A DNA stretch of 64,000 nt from Ichthyophis bannanicus (lineage: Eukaryota; Chordata; Amphibia; Gymnophiona; Ichthyophiidae). Positions within the stretch are counted from its first letter, which is position 1. Each line of letters begins with the position of its first letter. A program made the translations under genes and the position numbers. The DNA lies in NCBI GenBank assembly GCA_033557465.1, contig CM066034.1, positions 412,712,159 to 412,776,158 on the forward strand, read 5' to 3'. A model generated the notes under the pieces. It searched no databases and was not told the DNA's origin. It was given only the letters and a program-made list of their open reading frames with translations. This document shows, in pieces, positions 41,210-50,887 of this stretch.

Positions 41210-42180
41210 TTAAATGCTCTTTCAAAGAAGGTGGTAAGGAAAGCGTCCCTTTGAGATACAAGATTTCTTTCAGAAGTGGCACTATGAATATGGAACAATC
41301 TGCTATTGAATGCAGAACTTACAGGTCAATATACAGCTGTTGCAGCTAAAAAGATTCAGGATATTCAGCATCAGTATTGTTAGTGACCGATGCTGAATAT
41401 CCAGATTGAGCAGTTTCTGGTGACATTGTTAAGATAGTGGAAATACTCAACACCGCTATCTAGAAAACTACGGTATCTGCATAACCTTGATAGTCTTTTA
41501 GTTATCAGATAATGCACCACTCCACCCACAGACTGCCCTGTTGCTCTCTGAATAGTTCTGAGGCGGTCTGTAGGATATCCAGTGGCATTATCTAGATTGT
41601 GCTACTGAATATCAGTGGATAGCCCCAGCCAGCTCCCTGCTCTCTGGTAAGAGATTTTGACCTCTTAGGGCCTGATATTCTACTAGGCAGGCTATGCGCC
41701 ATTACAGCGCATAGCCCTGCCCGCTCACCCCTAACTCCAGATATTCAATGCTGCAGCGATGGCATTGAATATCCAGTTTTGGCATCCAGAGGAAACTGCC
41801 GCTGAGGCTTACTGGGTAGCAGTGATATTGCTTCACTACCCAGTTAGCATCTGCAGCCAAAACTAGGCGAGCCAAAAGCTGGCCTAGTTTTAGCTGTGAA
41901 TTGCTAACCAGGTAGAGGTGCAATATAGCCGCTATCCAGTTAGCGGCAATCTCCGCTTTGGAATGCCCCCAACATGCTCCGATGCTAACTGAATAGCATC
42001 GGGGTGCATAGGGAACATAGACGGGGATATTCAATGACACTAACTGTATAGGTGCCGTTGAATGAATATCCCCTTGGCTGTAAACCGTGTAAATGCTTTC
42101 GAATATCGGGCTCTTAGTATTTAGAGAAAAAGTAAAGACATGGCTTTATGTCTAATATGATTGATAGATTTTAAAGAATT
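41210..42180 (+). pseudogene. LINE ORF2 C-terminal fragments split by MITE insertions
   Basis: 41260-41345 reads RFLSEVAL, a stop, then IWNNLLLNAELTGQYTAV. 42114-42180 reads VFREKVKTWLYV. Together they resemble the WN.LP ... F(R/K)..(L/V)KTWL ending of L2/RTE-like LINE proteins. Between them lie MITE-type inverted-repeat sequences. The assignment is tentative. Confidence 0.45.
41668..42113. mobile_element. MITE with GATATTC inverted ends and TTA duplication
   Basis: The left end GGGCCTGATATTC and right end GAATATCGGGCTC are inverted copies, and TTA flanks both sides. About 445 bp, non-coding. A TTA duplication with G-rich ends would suit the PIF/Harbinger group, but a superfamily assignment from the ends alone is weak. 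Confidence 0.6.
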
Positions 42181-42209
42181 TATTAGGGATTCTGTTTGGG
42201 ATGCAGGAA

Positions 42210-42616
42210 CTGTGGGCCGATATTTCAACTCCGCAGTCAGCATTCCTTCTAAGCACTGGCTGTGTCGTTTAAACATATGCCTAGATATTTAGCACCAGCT
42301 GATATGTGGATACCGGCACTGATTATCTGTGCATGGTAGTGACCATCTCCACTATCCAGATAACAGTGATTTTCAGCACTGTTTCAGCACTGTTATCCAG
42401 ATAGCCATCTGCTATTTTGCTGAAAGAGGTGTTTTTCTGCTGTTCTGCCCCTGACTCCACCCACAGTACTATCTGGATAGTGTCGGGGTGATTTGTAATA
42501 GATTTTAGCACCATTATCTGGATAATGTCACAGAAAATCAGAGGCTGGCCCAGTGAGTGTCATTTATCCAGTTAGCAGGTGCTGCTAAGCAGATAAATGG
42601 TTTTAAATATCGAGCC
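42210..42616. mobile_element. Second MITE of the same type
   Basis: It runs from GGGCCGATATTTCAAC to AAATATCGAGCCC, about 400 bp. The ends resemble those of 41668-42113 and the interior contains related GATAGTG/CCAGATA words. The flanking duplication is unclear. Confidence 0.5.
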
Positions 42617-42629
42617 CTAGAAATTTAGG

Positions 42630-42780
42630 AATATTTACTTATTTGGTTTTATATACCTCACTATTTTAAATTAGCGCGGTTTATAGCAGAACAACTCAAT
42701 ACAAAGAACAGGTTTACACTGAACAAGTAAACAGAACTTAACAATCAGAACAATAAAAGAGTAGTCTTTCTTAGAAAGGA
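42630..42780 (-). repeat. L2-like LINE or SINE 3' tail
   Basis: On the minus strand it contains TATAAACCGCGCTAATTTAA then TATATAAAACCAAATAAGTA, a relaxed copy of the 3' end shared by the L2-like LINE and its SINE. Confidence 0.5.
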
Positions 42781-43105
42781 GAGCATAGGTCTATAGACTA
42801 CAATAACGGTGAACTATTTACAATCAGAAAGGAGGAATATATGGTATATGGTGGTGCATGATTATCATTTATTTAAGAGGGTTGTTATACTGCTTTTTTA
42901 TTTTTAGTCAATTACTATTTATATGGAAGTTTATGACAGTGATGGATTGGTGGGTGGATGTGTAATGGGGTATATAGAATGTTATATGTCCCTCTCCAAA
43001 GGGATTATCAATAGTCCCCTTTAAGAGAGTGTGCAGCCCAGAGTTCAGGGCTGGGAGGGCATGGCTCATAGGGAAAGGTTAAGAACCCAGCAGGCTGCAG
43101 GAGGG

Positions 43106-45540
43106 AAAGAGGCCCATGGAGCCGAGCCAGATTCTATGGTTTTCGAAAGACGTAGCTGAAAAGGTGAAGAAAAACAGGGAGGCCTTCATGAAATACAAGA
43201 GATCACAGAGCGAGGAAGGGAGTGGGGAGGGGTCATGTTTGTATTCGAAGACCTTATGTATATGGAGGGTGAGCATCTATATTTGGAAAAACTTAGAGAA
43301 GCTAGCAAAGTAGTCAGGAAAGCAAAGATTCAAAAAGAGGAGGAAATAGCCAATGCAATAAAATGGGGGGATAAGACATTTTTCAGATATGTTAGTGAGA
43401 AGAGGAAGAAGAAAAGTGGTATTGTCAGAATCAAGGGTGAAGGAGAGTAATATGTAGAAGCTGATGAGGATAAAGCGGAATTGCTTAACAAATATTTCTG
43501 TTCTGTGTTCACAGATGAAGAACAAGGAACAGGACCTCAGAAAACACCCACAAACAGGCATAAATAGGGGCATCTTGAACAATTTTCAGAAGACTGTGTT
43601 TGTGAGAAACTAGCTAAACTTAAAGTAGACAAAGCAATAGGACCAGATGGGATACACCCTAGAATACTGAGGGAACTTGGGGACGTTCTAGTAGCTCCAC
43701 TGACTGACCTTTTCAATGCCTCGGAATTGAGAGTGGTTCCAAAGAACTGGAGAGAGGCACATGTGGTCCCTTTATACAAAAGCGGAAGTACAGATGTGCC
43801 GGTTAGTTTAACTTTAGTGGTGAGTTATTGAAAGCACTGCTGAAAGAGAAAATATTGAGGTTTCTGGAGTCCAGCGGATTACAGGATCCGAGGCATGGAT
43901 TCACCAGAGGCAGGTCTTGTCAGACAAATCTGATTGATTTCTTTGACTGGGTGACCAGGGATTTGGACCAAGGGAGAGCCCCAGAAGTGGTGTATTTAGA
44001 TTTAGGTAAAGCCTTTACCTAAATCTCACATACGATTTAAAAACAAACTGAGCACCCTAGGGATGGACCCTAAAGTTACTGCTTGGATTAGAAATTGGTT
44101 GAGTGAGAGGCGAAAGGATACAAGTAAATGGAGCTCATTCTGAGGAGAAGGAGGTTACCAGTGGTGTGCCCCAAGGTTCTGCCTTGGTCCGATTCTTTTT
44201 AACATCTTTGTTAGTGATATTTTAGAAGGACTCTCAGGTAAGGTTTGCCTCTTTGCGGATGATACAAAAATCTGCAATAGAGTAGACACCCAGGAATGTG
44301 TAGATAATTATGTATTTATTTATTAGCTTTTATATACCGCACTATTTAGTATCAGAGCGGTTTACAGGAAACGTGAACAGTCAAGCAACTTTACATAGAA
44401 CAGGCATGAACAGGCATAAAACATCAAACAAGCAACTCAAGCAACTTTACATTGAACAGGCATAAACAGCGAATCTAAATAGCATAAGGCAGGTAAATAG
44501 TGATAAATAAATGAGTCAACAAAAGGTATAAGGTGAGAGGGAGAAAAGGGGTAGAGGAAGGGAAGGGGGTGGATCAAGGCAGGAGAAATGGGGAGGGGAG
44601 GGGAGAACTAATTATATGTTGTGCAGCCGGGTCTCAGGTATAGACTGTGTAAGTGAAGAGGCCAGTGTAATAAAGCCATTCTTAAGTTATGTGGTCATAA
44701 CATAAGGAGGGATCTAGCTAAACTTGAAGAATGGTCTAGAATTTGACAGCTGAGATTTAATGTTAAAAAATGCAAGGTCATGTATTTGGGCAGCAGCAAT
44801 CCAAGGGAGCAATATAGTATAGGGGGTGAAGCACTTTTGTCCACTAAAGAAGAACGGGACCTGGTGTAGTTGTGTCTGATGATCTTAAAGTAGCTAAACA
44901 AGTAGAAAAGGTGACAGCAAAAGCTAGAAGGATGCTTGGGTACATAGGGAGAGGAATGGCCAGCTGAAGAAAGGAGGTGATAGTGTCTCTGTATGTCTTT
45001 GGTGCTATCTCATTTGAAGAATTGTGTGCAATTCTGGAGATCGCAAGTTCAAAAGGATATAAACAGGCTGGAGTCAGTACAGAGGGTGGCTACTAAAATG
45101 GTTAGTGGTCTTCATTATAAAGCATATGAGGACAGACTTAAGGATCTTAATATGTACACCTTAGAGGAAAGGCGGGATAGAGGTAATATGATTGAGACAT
45201 TTAAATACCTCTATGGCATAAATGCACAGGAAGAGAGCCTCTTTCAATTGAAAGTAAGCTCTGCTACGAGGGGACATGGGATGAGGTTGAAAGGGGATAG
45301 ATTCAGGAGTGATATGCGGAAATATTTCTTTACGGAAAGAGTGGTGGATCCGTGAAATAGTCTCCCCGTGAAAGTGGTAGAGATGAGAACAGTATCTGAA
45401 TTCAAAAAAGCATGGGACAAACACAGAGGACCTCTAAAGGAAAAAAAGGGACTGATGTAGTGGTTGATATGGAAGGCCAGACTAGTTAGGCCATGTGGTC
45501 TTTTTCTGTTTTCATATTTCTATGTTTTTATGTTTCTAAG
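43106..45540 (+). mobile_element. CR1-clade LINE, second family, 5'-truncated
   Basis: ORF2 pieces in order: KNREAFMKYKRSQ, KWGDKTFFRYVSEKRKKKSG, AELLNKYFCSVFTDEE, LAKLKVDKAIGPDGIHPRIL, GFTRGRSCQTNLIDFFDW, VYLDLGKAF (RT) and FADDTKICN, the RT catalytic block, near 44255. The C-terminal ATKMVSGLHYKAYEDRLKDL follows. It ends with TTTTCATATTTCTATGTTT. It is distinct from the CR1 at 11860-24829 and the same family as 56287-58270 on the minus strand. Stops, frameshifts and the insertion at 44311-44697 make it inactive. Confidence 0.83.
44311..44697 (-). mobile_element. Retroposon with L2-like tail inserted in the LINE
   Basis: About 385 bp interrupting the LINE between GTGTAGATAA and CATAAGGAGGGA, which are contiguous in the related copy (57110-57130). 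On the minus strand it ends GCGGTATATAAAAGCTAATA then AATAAATAC, the L2-like/SINE 3' signature. Its 5' part is not recognised as a tRNA-type SINE; it may be a truncated L2-like LINE. Confidence 0.65.
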
Positions 45541-46299
45541 ATTTACTACCTCTTATTTGTGTTCATTTTGTTGTATTGTTTTGTATTTATGTTATGCTGC
45601 TTATTTTGTTTTGTTATAATATTCTATTTAAAATAAAGAGTATTGTGTTTTTATATTGATTTATGACTTAGATTGTATACCACTTTGGATGTCTTCTTTA
45701 TAAGGTTGTCTAGAAGCTGATAGAGACTAATATGAATAGAATCAAAGTATGCATGTTGAAAGCAACCACATACTTTGTACCAGCTATTTGTATGCGTGGC
45801 CACCTATATACGTTTGGAAACTCCATGCATGAACAAACACTCTTTCCTTCCCCAACCAAAAGATATCCACAGAAACTATGGATGTGAATGCAGAAAATTA
45901 GTTTTTTTTATGAGTTGCATTTTGTTTTGACATATGTAGGAATGTGCTGTTTATTTTACAGTTATATGCACTGTCACTTTATATGTTGCACGAACCCCAC
46001 ACATACACACTTTACACAAAATACAGACTGGTTATTTGTTTTCTGACAAACTGTAGTTATTAACAAAGTATTTTTATGTTCTTTTCCTTTTCATGTGTTA
46101 GTAATCTGAAATGGCTGGCATGTTCTATATTTTTTATTTAATATGTTTTAATCATATATGATAATGGTATATTTATATGTATTATTTATTATTATTATTA
46201 TTATTATTATTTTATCTAGTGCATTTTATAAAACATCACTTATTCACCAGATACTTCCCGGTGTAGCCCCGACAGGAGAATTACACTCACCATGTACAT
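45541..46299. other. AT-rich non-coding DNA
   Basis: No gene recognised. It includes an ATT microsatellite at about 46181-46213. Confidence 0.55.
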
Positions 46300-46486
46300 A
46301 ACTGTAAATACTAGGTTGTAAAATTGTTGTTAATTACCCTGTTATCCAAGTTGTACTCCCTGTTCAAATGTAAATGCATTTTCAGTAACCCTGAATGCAT
46401 ATGTTTGTTTTGATGTACACTGCACTGATGATAATAGCGCAGTATAAAAGAAATGCTAAATAAATAAATAAATAAATTTATATTAA
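46300..46486 (+). repeat. SINE or L2-like 3' tail fragment
   Basis: GATGTACACTGCACTGATGA then GCGCAGTATAAAAGAAATGC and four AAAT units, matching the tail of the SINE at 23834-24117. The tRNA-related head is missing. Confidence 0.65.
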
Positions 46487-46559
46487 GGTGACCCTGAAAA
46501 TGCTTACTGTTCACTGTCTTATTTCCTTTATGTTTCAGAATTATTTTTTTTTCTTTCTT

Positions 46560-46680
46560 TTGGGTACCAGTCTGTCAACAATGAGCCGCCTGACTGAAGA
46601 CCAAACACAATTTAGGATAGCTATCCAGAGGGTCGCCATGAGTCGACTCCGACTCGACGGCACTTAACAACAACAGGAGG
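46560..46680 (+). repeat. RTE/BovB-type retroposon tail
   Basis: It contains GGGTCGCCATGAGTCGACTC followed by CGACTCGACGGCAC and TTAACAACAACAGG. The GAGTCG...CGACT block with an ACA-rich tail is the familiar 3' end of RTE/BovB LINEs and SINEs that use them. Only the tail is present. Confidence 0.6.
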
Positions 46681-46818
46681 TTTTGGGTAGTAATAATTTT
46701 CCTGGTTTACTTGTCTTTTTCTTTCCTTTTTGATAAGTCGTCCACCCTACCATTTCTGTAACAAGTGTATAAACTTGGAATTTATTGTAAAACTGATAAA
46801 TATATAATTTAAAAAAAA

Positions 46819-46867
46819 GGTGCCCCTGACGCAGGCATTTTCTGCCGAAACGCGGCCGTGTCAGGCA
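46819..46867 (+). ncRNA. Hammerhead ribozyme-like motif
   Basis: It reads GGTGCCCCTGACGCAGGCAT, TTTCTGCCGAAACGCGGCCG, TGTCAGGCA. The core CTGACG(A) has its last base changed to C. Stem II is GGCA/TGCC, and the GAAA box is intact. ACGC-GGCC-GTGT forms a short stem III before the GTC cleavage triplet, and GGC/GCC supports stem I with one mismatch. The layout fits the small hammerheads of Penelope-like elements and retrozymes. The two changes probably make this copy weak or inactive. A TAATAAAGGATTA sequence follows. Confidence 0.6.
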
Positions 46868-47196
46868 TAATAAAGGATTATTTTGAAATAGTGATATACC
46901 TGTTCCTTTTTCTTTGTTTTTTGTTAGGGTTCATCCAAGCCAGTATGTTATACTGATATGGGCACACAAGATTAGTGCAGTCACCCAAATCTTTTAACAT
47001 TAACCATTTAAGTAGGGCCAGTGGCAGGATGTTGTTTGTTGCAGATGAACCTGCAGCATTATGGACCCATCAAATTAGCTTCAAGGTCCCTAGCTCTGAA
47101 CCGAGATTTTTTTTTTAAATTAAGAATTCTTAAAAGCTTTCACAATGAGGCGGAGCCAACCCAGTGCAAAATTAAGCCATCTGATAATACGAAACT

Positions 47197-47232
47197 AGGG
47201 GGTATGTTTACTAAACCGTCTTAACGTGCGCC
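47197..47232. repeat. Terminal inverted repeat, left
   Basis: TAGGGGGTATGTTTACTAAA then CCGTCTTAACGTGCG; inverted copy at 50709-50743. Confidence 0.88.
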
Positions 47233-47404
47233 CGGCGATAGTGTGCAGGCTGCCATAAAAGGAGTGGGCATGTCGGTCTTAAAGTAGCAAAACGGGATTA
47301 TCGCACGATAATGTGCGCTGCGCAGATTATCAGGCGAGATGCCGCTAAGCACATTAACACGCGGTAATCTTAAATAGGCGTGCAGACATGCAAACACAGA
47401 AACA

Positions 47405-47475
47405 GAGGTGTAGCACAATGGTTAATGCGCTGACTGATAATACAGGGGTCATGAGTTTGATCCCCCAGTGTGCCT
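47405..47475 (+). repeat. tRNA-like module 1
   Basis: A box-like TAGCACAATGGTTAATGCGC (about 47411-47430) and B box-like GAGTTTGATCC (47453-47463), spaced as in tRNA genes. It does not fold into a convincing functional tRNA, so it is best seen as a SINE head or a captured pol III promoter. Confidence 0.55.
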
Positions 47476-47589
47476 AATCCATAAGGCTTGCTGAGGCAGT
47501 AGCTTTTACGTGTAAGTATTGATTTTTGAGGCACTTTATTTGTAGTTTAATTAGTACTGCCAGCAAACACACCCTCACATGCCGTAACC

Positions 47590-47795
47590 TAAGGTGCCAC
47601 ATAAGGCACCCTATAAGGCACTCCATAGGGTACATTATAAAGTGCACTGTCTGCCAAGGCACCCTATAATGTCCCCTATAGGGCACCCTATAAGGCGCTT
47701 TAGAGGAACCTGATAAGGCACCATATAAGGCGCCCTATAAAGCACCTTATAAGGCGCTTTATAGGGCGCCTTATAAGGTGCCTTATGGTTACAGT
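47590..47795. repeat. Array of short palindromes around TATAAGGC
   Basis: At least ten near-copies of a 10-15 base palindromic unit of the type GGCGCCTTATAAGGCGCC, with CCATAAGG and CCTATAAGG variants. Spacing is irregular. Confidence 0.75.
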
Positions 47796-47879
47796 ACACT
47801 GAGGGTGTTTTTGCTGGCAGCACTAATGTACAATAAAAATAGACAATGCCTTGGGCAGCCTTATCAAATAACCCCACCA

Positions 47880-47940
47880 TGGGTTTGAACCCATGTCATC
47901 TGGTCCCACAGGCAGAGAAGTAACCAGTGGGCTACAGCTG
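47880..47940 (-). repeat. tRNA-like module 2
   Basis: On the minus strand: TAGCCCACTGGTTACTTCTC (A box-like) and GGGTTCAAACCC (B box-like, a perfect palindrome of the T-loop stem). Its sequence between the boxes is unlike module 1. Confidence 0.55.
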
Positions 47941-49469
47941 CCAACAAACCCCTGCATGGCTGCAGAAGGACTGCATGTCACCAAACAAACTGTCTGCTGT
48001 GGTTACCAGGATAGGGTTAACCCACCCGTACCCATGATGCACTGCACATGCAAATCAGCAGTCTACAGATGGGCACAAGATGGGGTATGCACCCCCACAG
48101 CACCTCAGCCTGGTAGGGGGAACCGACCGTGTGTGGTACTGGCACAGAGTAGCTACAGACCGTCACATTGTGCAGGTACTGTGCTCACCCTGAGGGTGAG
48201 ATGGGGCGCCCAGCACCAGGTCCACAGCACCTTTCATGGCTGAAATACACCATGCTGCAGGTCCCCATCAGTGCTACTGTATGTGATAGGTTCCTGCAGA
48301 CACATTTAGGATACGTCGGTGTCCTTCTGTATTTCTCAGTCATGTCTAGCTCTTATGGGCTATGATGCACCCAGAATAGTGCATATCCTGTGTTGGTGCC
48401 ATGGTTACATGATGTAGGTGAAAGGGGGGTGTTTGGACCCATAGGCGGAATATGTACTACCACACAACCCACCCTCTGGCAATCAGGGTAGTTGCACAAT
48501 GCTGGCATAGGTGTGGGGAGTGTATGTCTGTCTATCCAGGCTGCAAACTCCCTCCACAGCCCACACTGCTAGCACTGTTGCCAGTATTGGCCTGCCAATG
48601 TGCATAATGAGGAGCAAGGTACTGTGGGAATAGCCTGGATCTGTTGGTGGGCGATCCTGTTTCCCACCCTGATTGCCAGAGGGTGGGTTGTGTGGTAGTA
48701 CATATTCCACCTATGGGTCCAAACACCAACTATAGAGGTGTTTGGCAGCCCTGGCCACCGCACCAGTCCTGGGCACAGTGCAGGCATGGCTATGGTACGC
48801 AATACTGTTGGGGTCACCCCCCAGGGTGGTAAACACTGTCAGACACAAGACCTGTAGCACACTCCACAGACATCAGAAAGGTTGCTATGATGCAGCTCAC
48901 TCAGAAAATTGTACGTAACTTCGGAAGTGCTATCTGCCAGTAATCATAGCAACCTTTTGACATATGTGTACCATATTCCCAGGTTTAGGGTGGCATTGCT
49001 AAGGTATGCAAGTGCTCGTATTGGGAGATGCACGCAGGGCCCAACATCCTGCCTCTCCAGGAGGCATTGGATAATGGAGCCTGTGGGTGCGGGTGTGTCT
49101 GCCCCTGTTGGCCGCTGCTTTAGGGCAGAGGTTCCCGACTCCAGCCCTGGTGGGCCAGACACTGTTCGGGTTTTCATGCTGTCCCTCATGAATATGCATG
49201 AGATACATCTGCATACCATGGGGGCGGCACATAGAAATGCAGCACAGGCATCTTTATTAGAGACAGCATGGAACCTAAATGGTGTTTGGCCCTCCAGGAC
49301 TGCATTTGGGATACTCTGCTCTAGGTAATGCACATGTTTATGGTGTCTGTGCTCTGTAGGGTAAAATGTAGGTGTTTTGGGCATGTTTACGTCATCTGCA
49401 ATAAAGGTTCTGTCTGTATTAGCACATTTTAGTAGTGGGTAAAATATGGGGACTGGGTTGGCAGGAACC

Positions 49470-49545
49470 ACAGCTGGGAATTGAACGTGTGACTTTCTGC
49501 TTCTGAACACACTGGCTGTGTGCACTGCACCACTGTGTTGCCACA
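49470..49545 (-). repeat. tRNA-like module 3
   Basis: On the minus strand: TGGCAACACAGTGGTGCAGTGC (A box-like) and CACGTTCAATTCCC (B box-like). It is in the opposite orientation to module 1. Confidence 0.5.
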
Positions 49546-50624
49546 GAGACAGTGCATTCCCTGGAGATACCATGACTGTTTGTCAGACAGAGCATGTCTG
49601 TTGCAGTGCACGGCACCTACCTAAACAGGGCTAGGCCACGGTCTGCTCTGGGCAGCTGCCACTGCTCCCTCCACCACCAGTATCCCTCTGCCACCATGCT
49701 GACATGCCCTTCTGCTGGTGGTGCTGGTGGAGCGCAGTCTCAGGCCATCCAGTGTGCGGGTAGGCGGCTGCCTATGGTGGATGTTCTGGGATAGTGGTGC
49801 CTGCATAGCTGTACACGCTTCCCCCCAGCACCGCATGCCAATGTTCCATGCCCTTCAGGGTACCTGCTGGGTACTATCCCCTGTGACACTGTGGGGAGCA
49901 CACTTGTGCCCATATTGGGCCCTCAGCAGTTGCTGTCTGGCTGCTCTACTGTTTCAGCATTCCTATGGGCCAGCTAGGCATCACCCCAGTCTGCACTGTG
50001 GCCCAGCTGCACCACAGCATGTGCCGCCTGCAGCCCTCTGTGTCCCCTTTTCCAGCATCTGTCCAGTTGCCCGTTCTGACATGCCTGCCCTGCTGTTGTG
50101 GAACATGTGCATGCCATAGGAAACCTGGTCAATGGAGTCGGAAACCCTGCTCAGCGCAATTACACTGTGGGCTCATTCACCTTGTATGGGGACGGAGCAT
50201 AGACCCTTCCAAAATTCATATCTTTTTTTGGAGCTTTCTTGGGAGTGTTTTTTGATGTTTCCCATTGATATCACTATTGGCCGGCTTGGTTATTTTATCT
50301 TTACATTTTCTTCTGTACATTTTCAAAGTTTATTTTCCCTTTTGTTCCGTGCACATGTATCACACTAATCACTTTTTTGTAGGTTTCCCTGGTTTTGCTG
50401 TACATTGCTGACGGAAATGGTTTCTTTTCCCTTTAAATCAGCTCTAACGCCAGGGTTTCACTGGCGTTAGTTTTGAGCCTCGGATTTCACAGCGTTAGTG
50501 TGCGGGGAGGCTCTCCCCTCCCACTCTCCACCCATTTACCCCTTCTCTCTGCCCCTGGAGAGCCTTCCTCCGCCCTCTGCGAGCCTTTCTCCGCCTTCAG
50601 CGCTCATTTGCGCCGCTGCGCACA

Positions 50625-50708
50625 TTATCGCACGCTAAGGTACCTTATCGCCCAGTAAGGCACCTTCATCAGGCGATAAGGTACCTTATCGTGCGATAAC
50701 GTCGCAGA
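50625..50708. repeat. Sub-terminal palindromic array
   Basis: Clustered words TTATCGCACG, AAGGTACCTTATCG and GGCGATAAGGTACCTTATCG next to the right terminal repeat. The same cluster occurs in the second copy at 60685-60765. Such arrays could be transposase binding sites; this is inference. Confidence 0.65.
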
Positions 50709-50743
50709 GCGCATGTTAAGACGGTTTAGTAAACATACCCCTA
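50709..50743. repeat. Terminal inverted repeat, right
   Basis: GCGCATGTTAAGACGG then TTTAGTAAACATACCCCTA; inverted copy of 47197-47232 with one single-base length difference in the G run and one substitution. Confidence 0.88.
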
Positions 50744-50887
50744 GGTCTCTTGGAGATCAGTATTGATAATAAGCTCCAGCATCTGAGCGAGTGCTCGAAG
50801 GAGTTCAGCTCCCATGAGACATGTGCCCATCTCTTCCCCCCAGGAATGTGCCAAATTCTCCAAATCTGGCGAAGGGTCTAAGTCTGT
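50744..50887. other. Unassigned segment adjoining the element
   Basis: It abuts the right end of the 3.5 kb element and the CR1 fragment. On the minus strand it continues the CR1 frame but without CR1 similarity, so a rearrangement lies near 50887. Confidence 0.4.

Larger units (their letters stand above)
47197..50743. mobile_element. 3.5 kb inverted-repeat DNA element, non-autonomous
   Basis: The ends are inverted copies of about 36 bp (GGGGTATGTTTACTAAAC then CGTCTTAAC; one extra G at left), and TA lies immediately outside each (CTAG on both sides). The interior holds no transposase frame. It contains three tRNA-like pol III modules, a palindromic TATAAGGC array near the left and an array of TTATCG/GATAAGGTACC words near the right end. 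The right 650 bp match a second copy at 60646-61320 in inverse orientation. The superfamily is unclear. Frames inside (for example 48944-49573) look like chance. Confidence 0.75.

Noticed and set aside
47405..47475. Functional tRNA genes in the 3.5 kb element
   Set aside because: Boxes A and B are plausible, but acceptor and anticodon stems do not pair convincingly. I kept them only as tRNA-like modules.
47590..47795. CRISPR-like repeat array
   Set aside because: Units are short palindromes without regular spacers, in vertebrate DNA, with no cas genes.
48944..49573. 209-codon minus frame as a transposase
   Set aside because: There is no recognisable catalytic block, it overlaps other frames of equal quality, and it contains the tRNA-like module.
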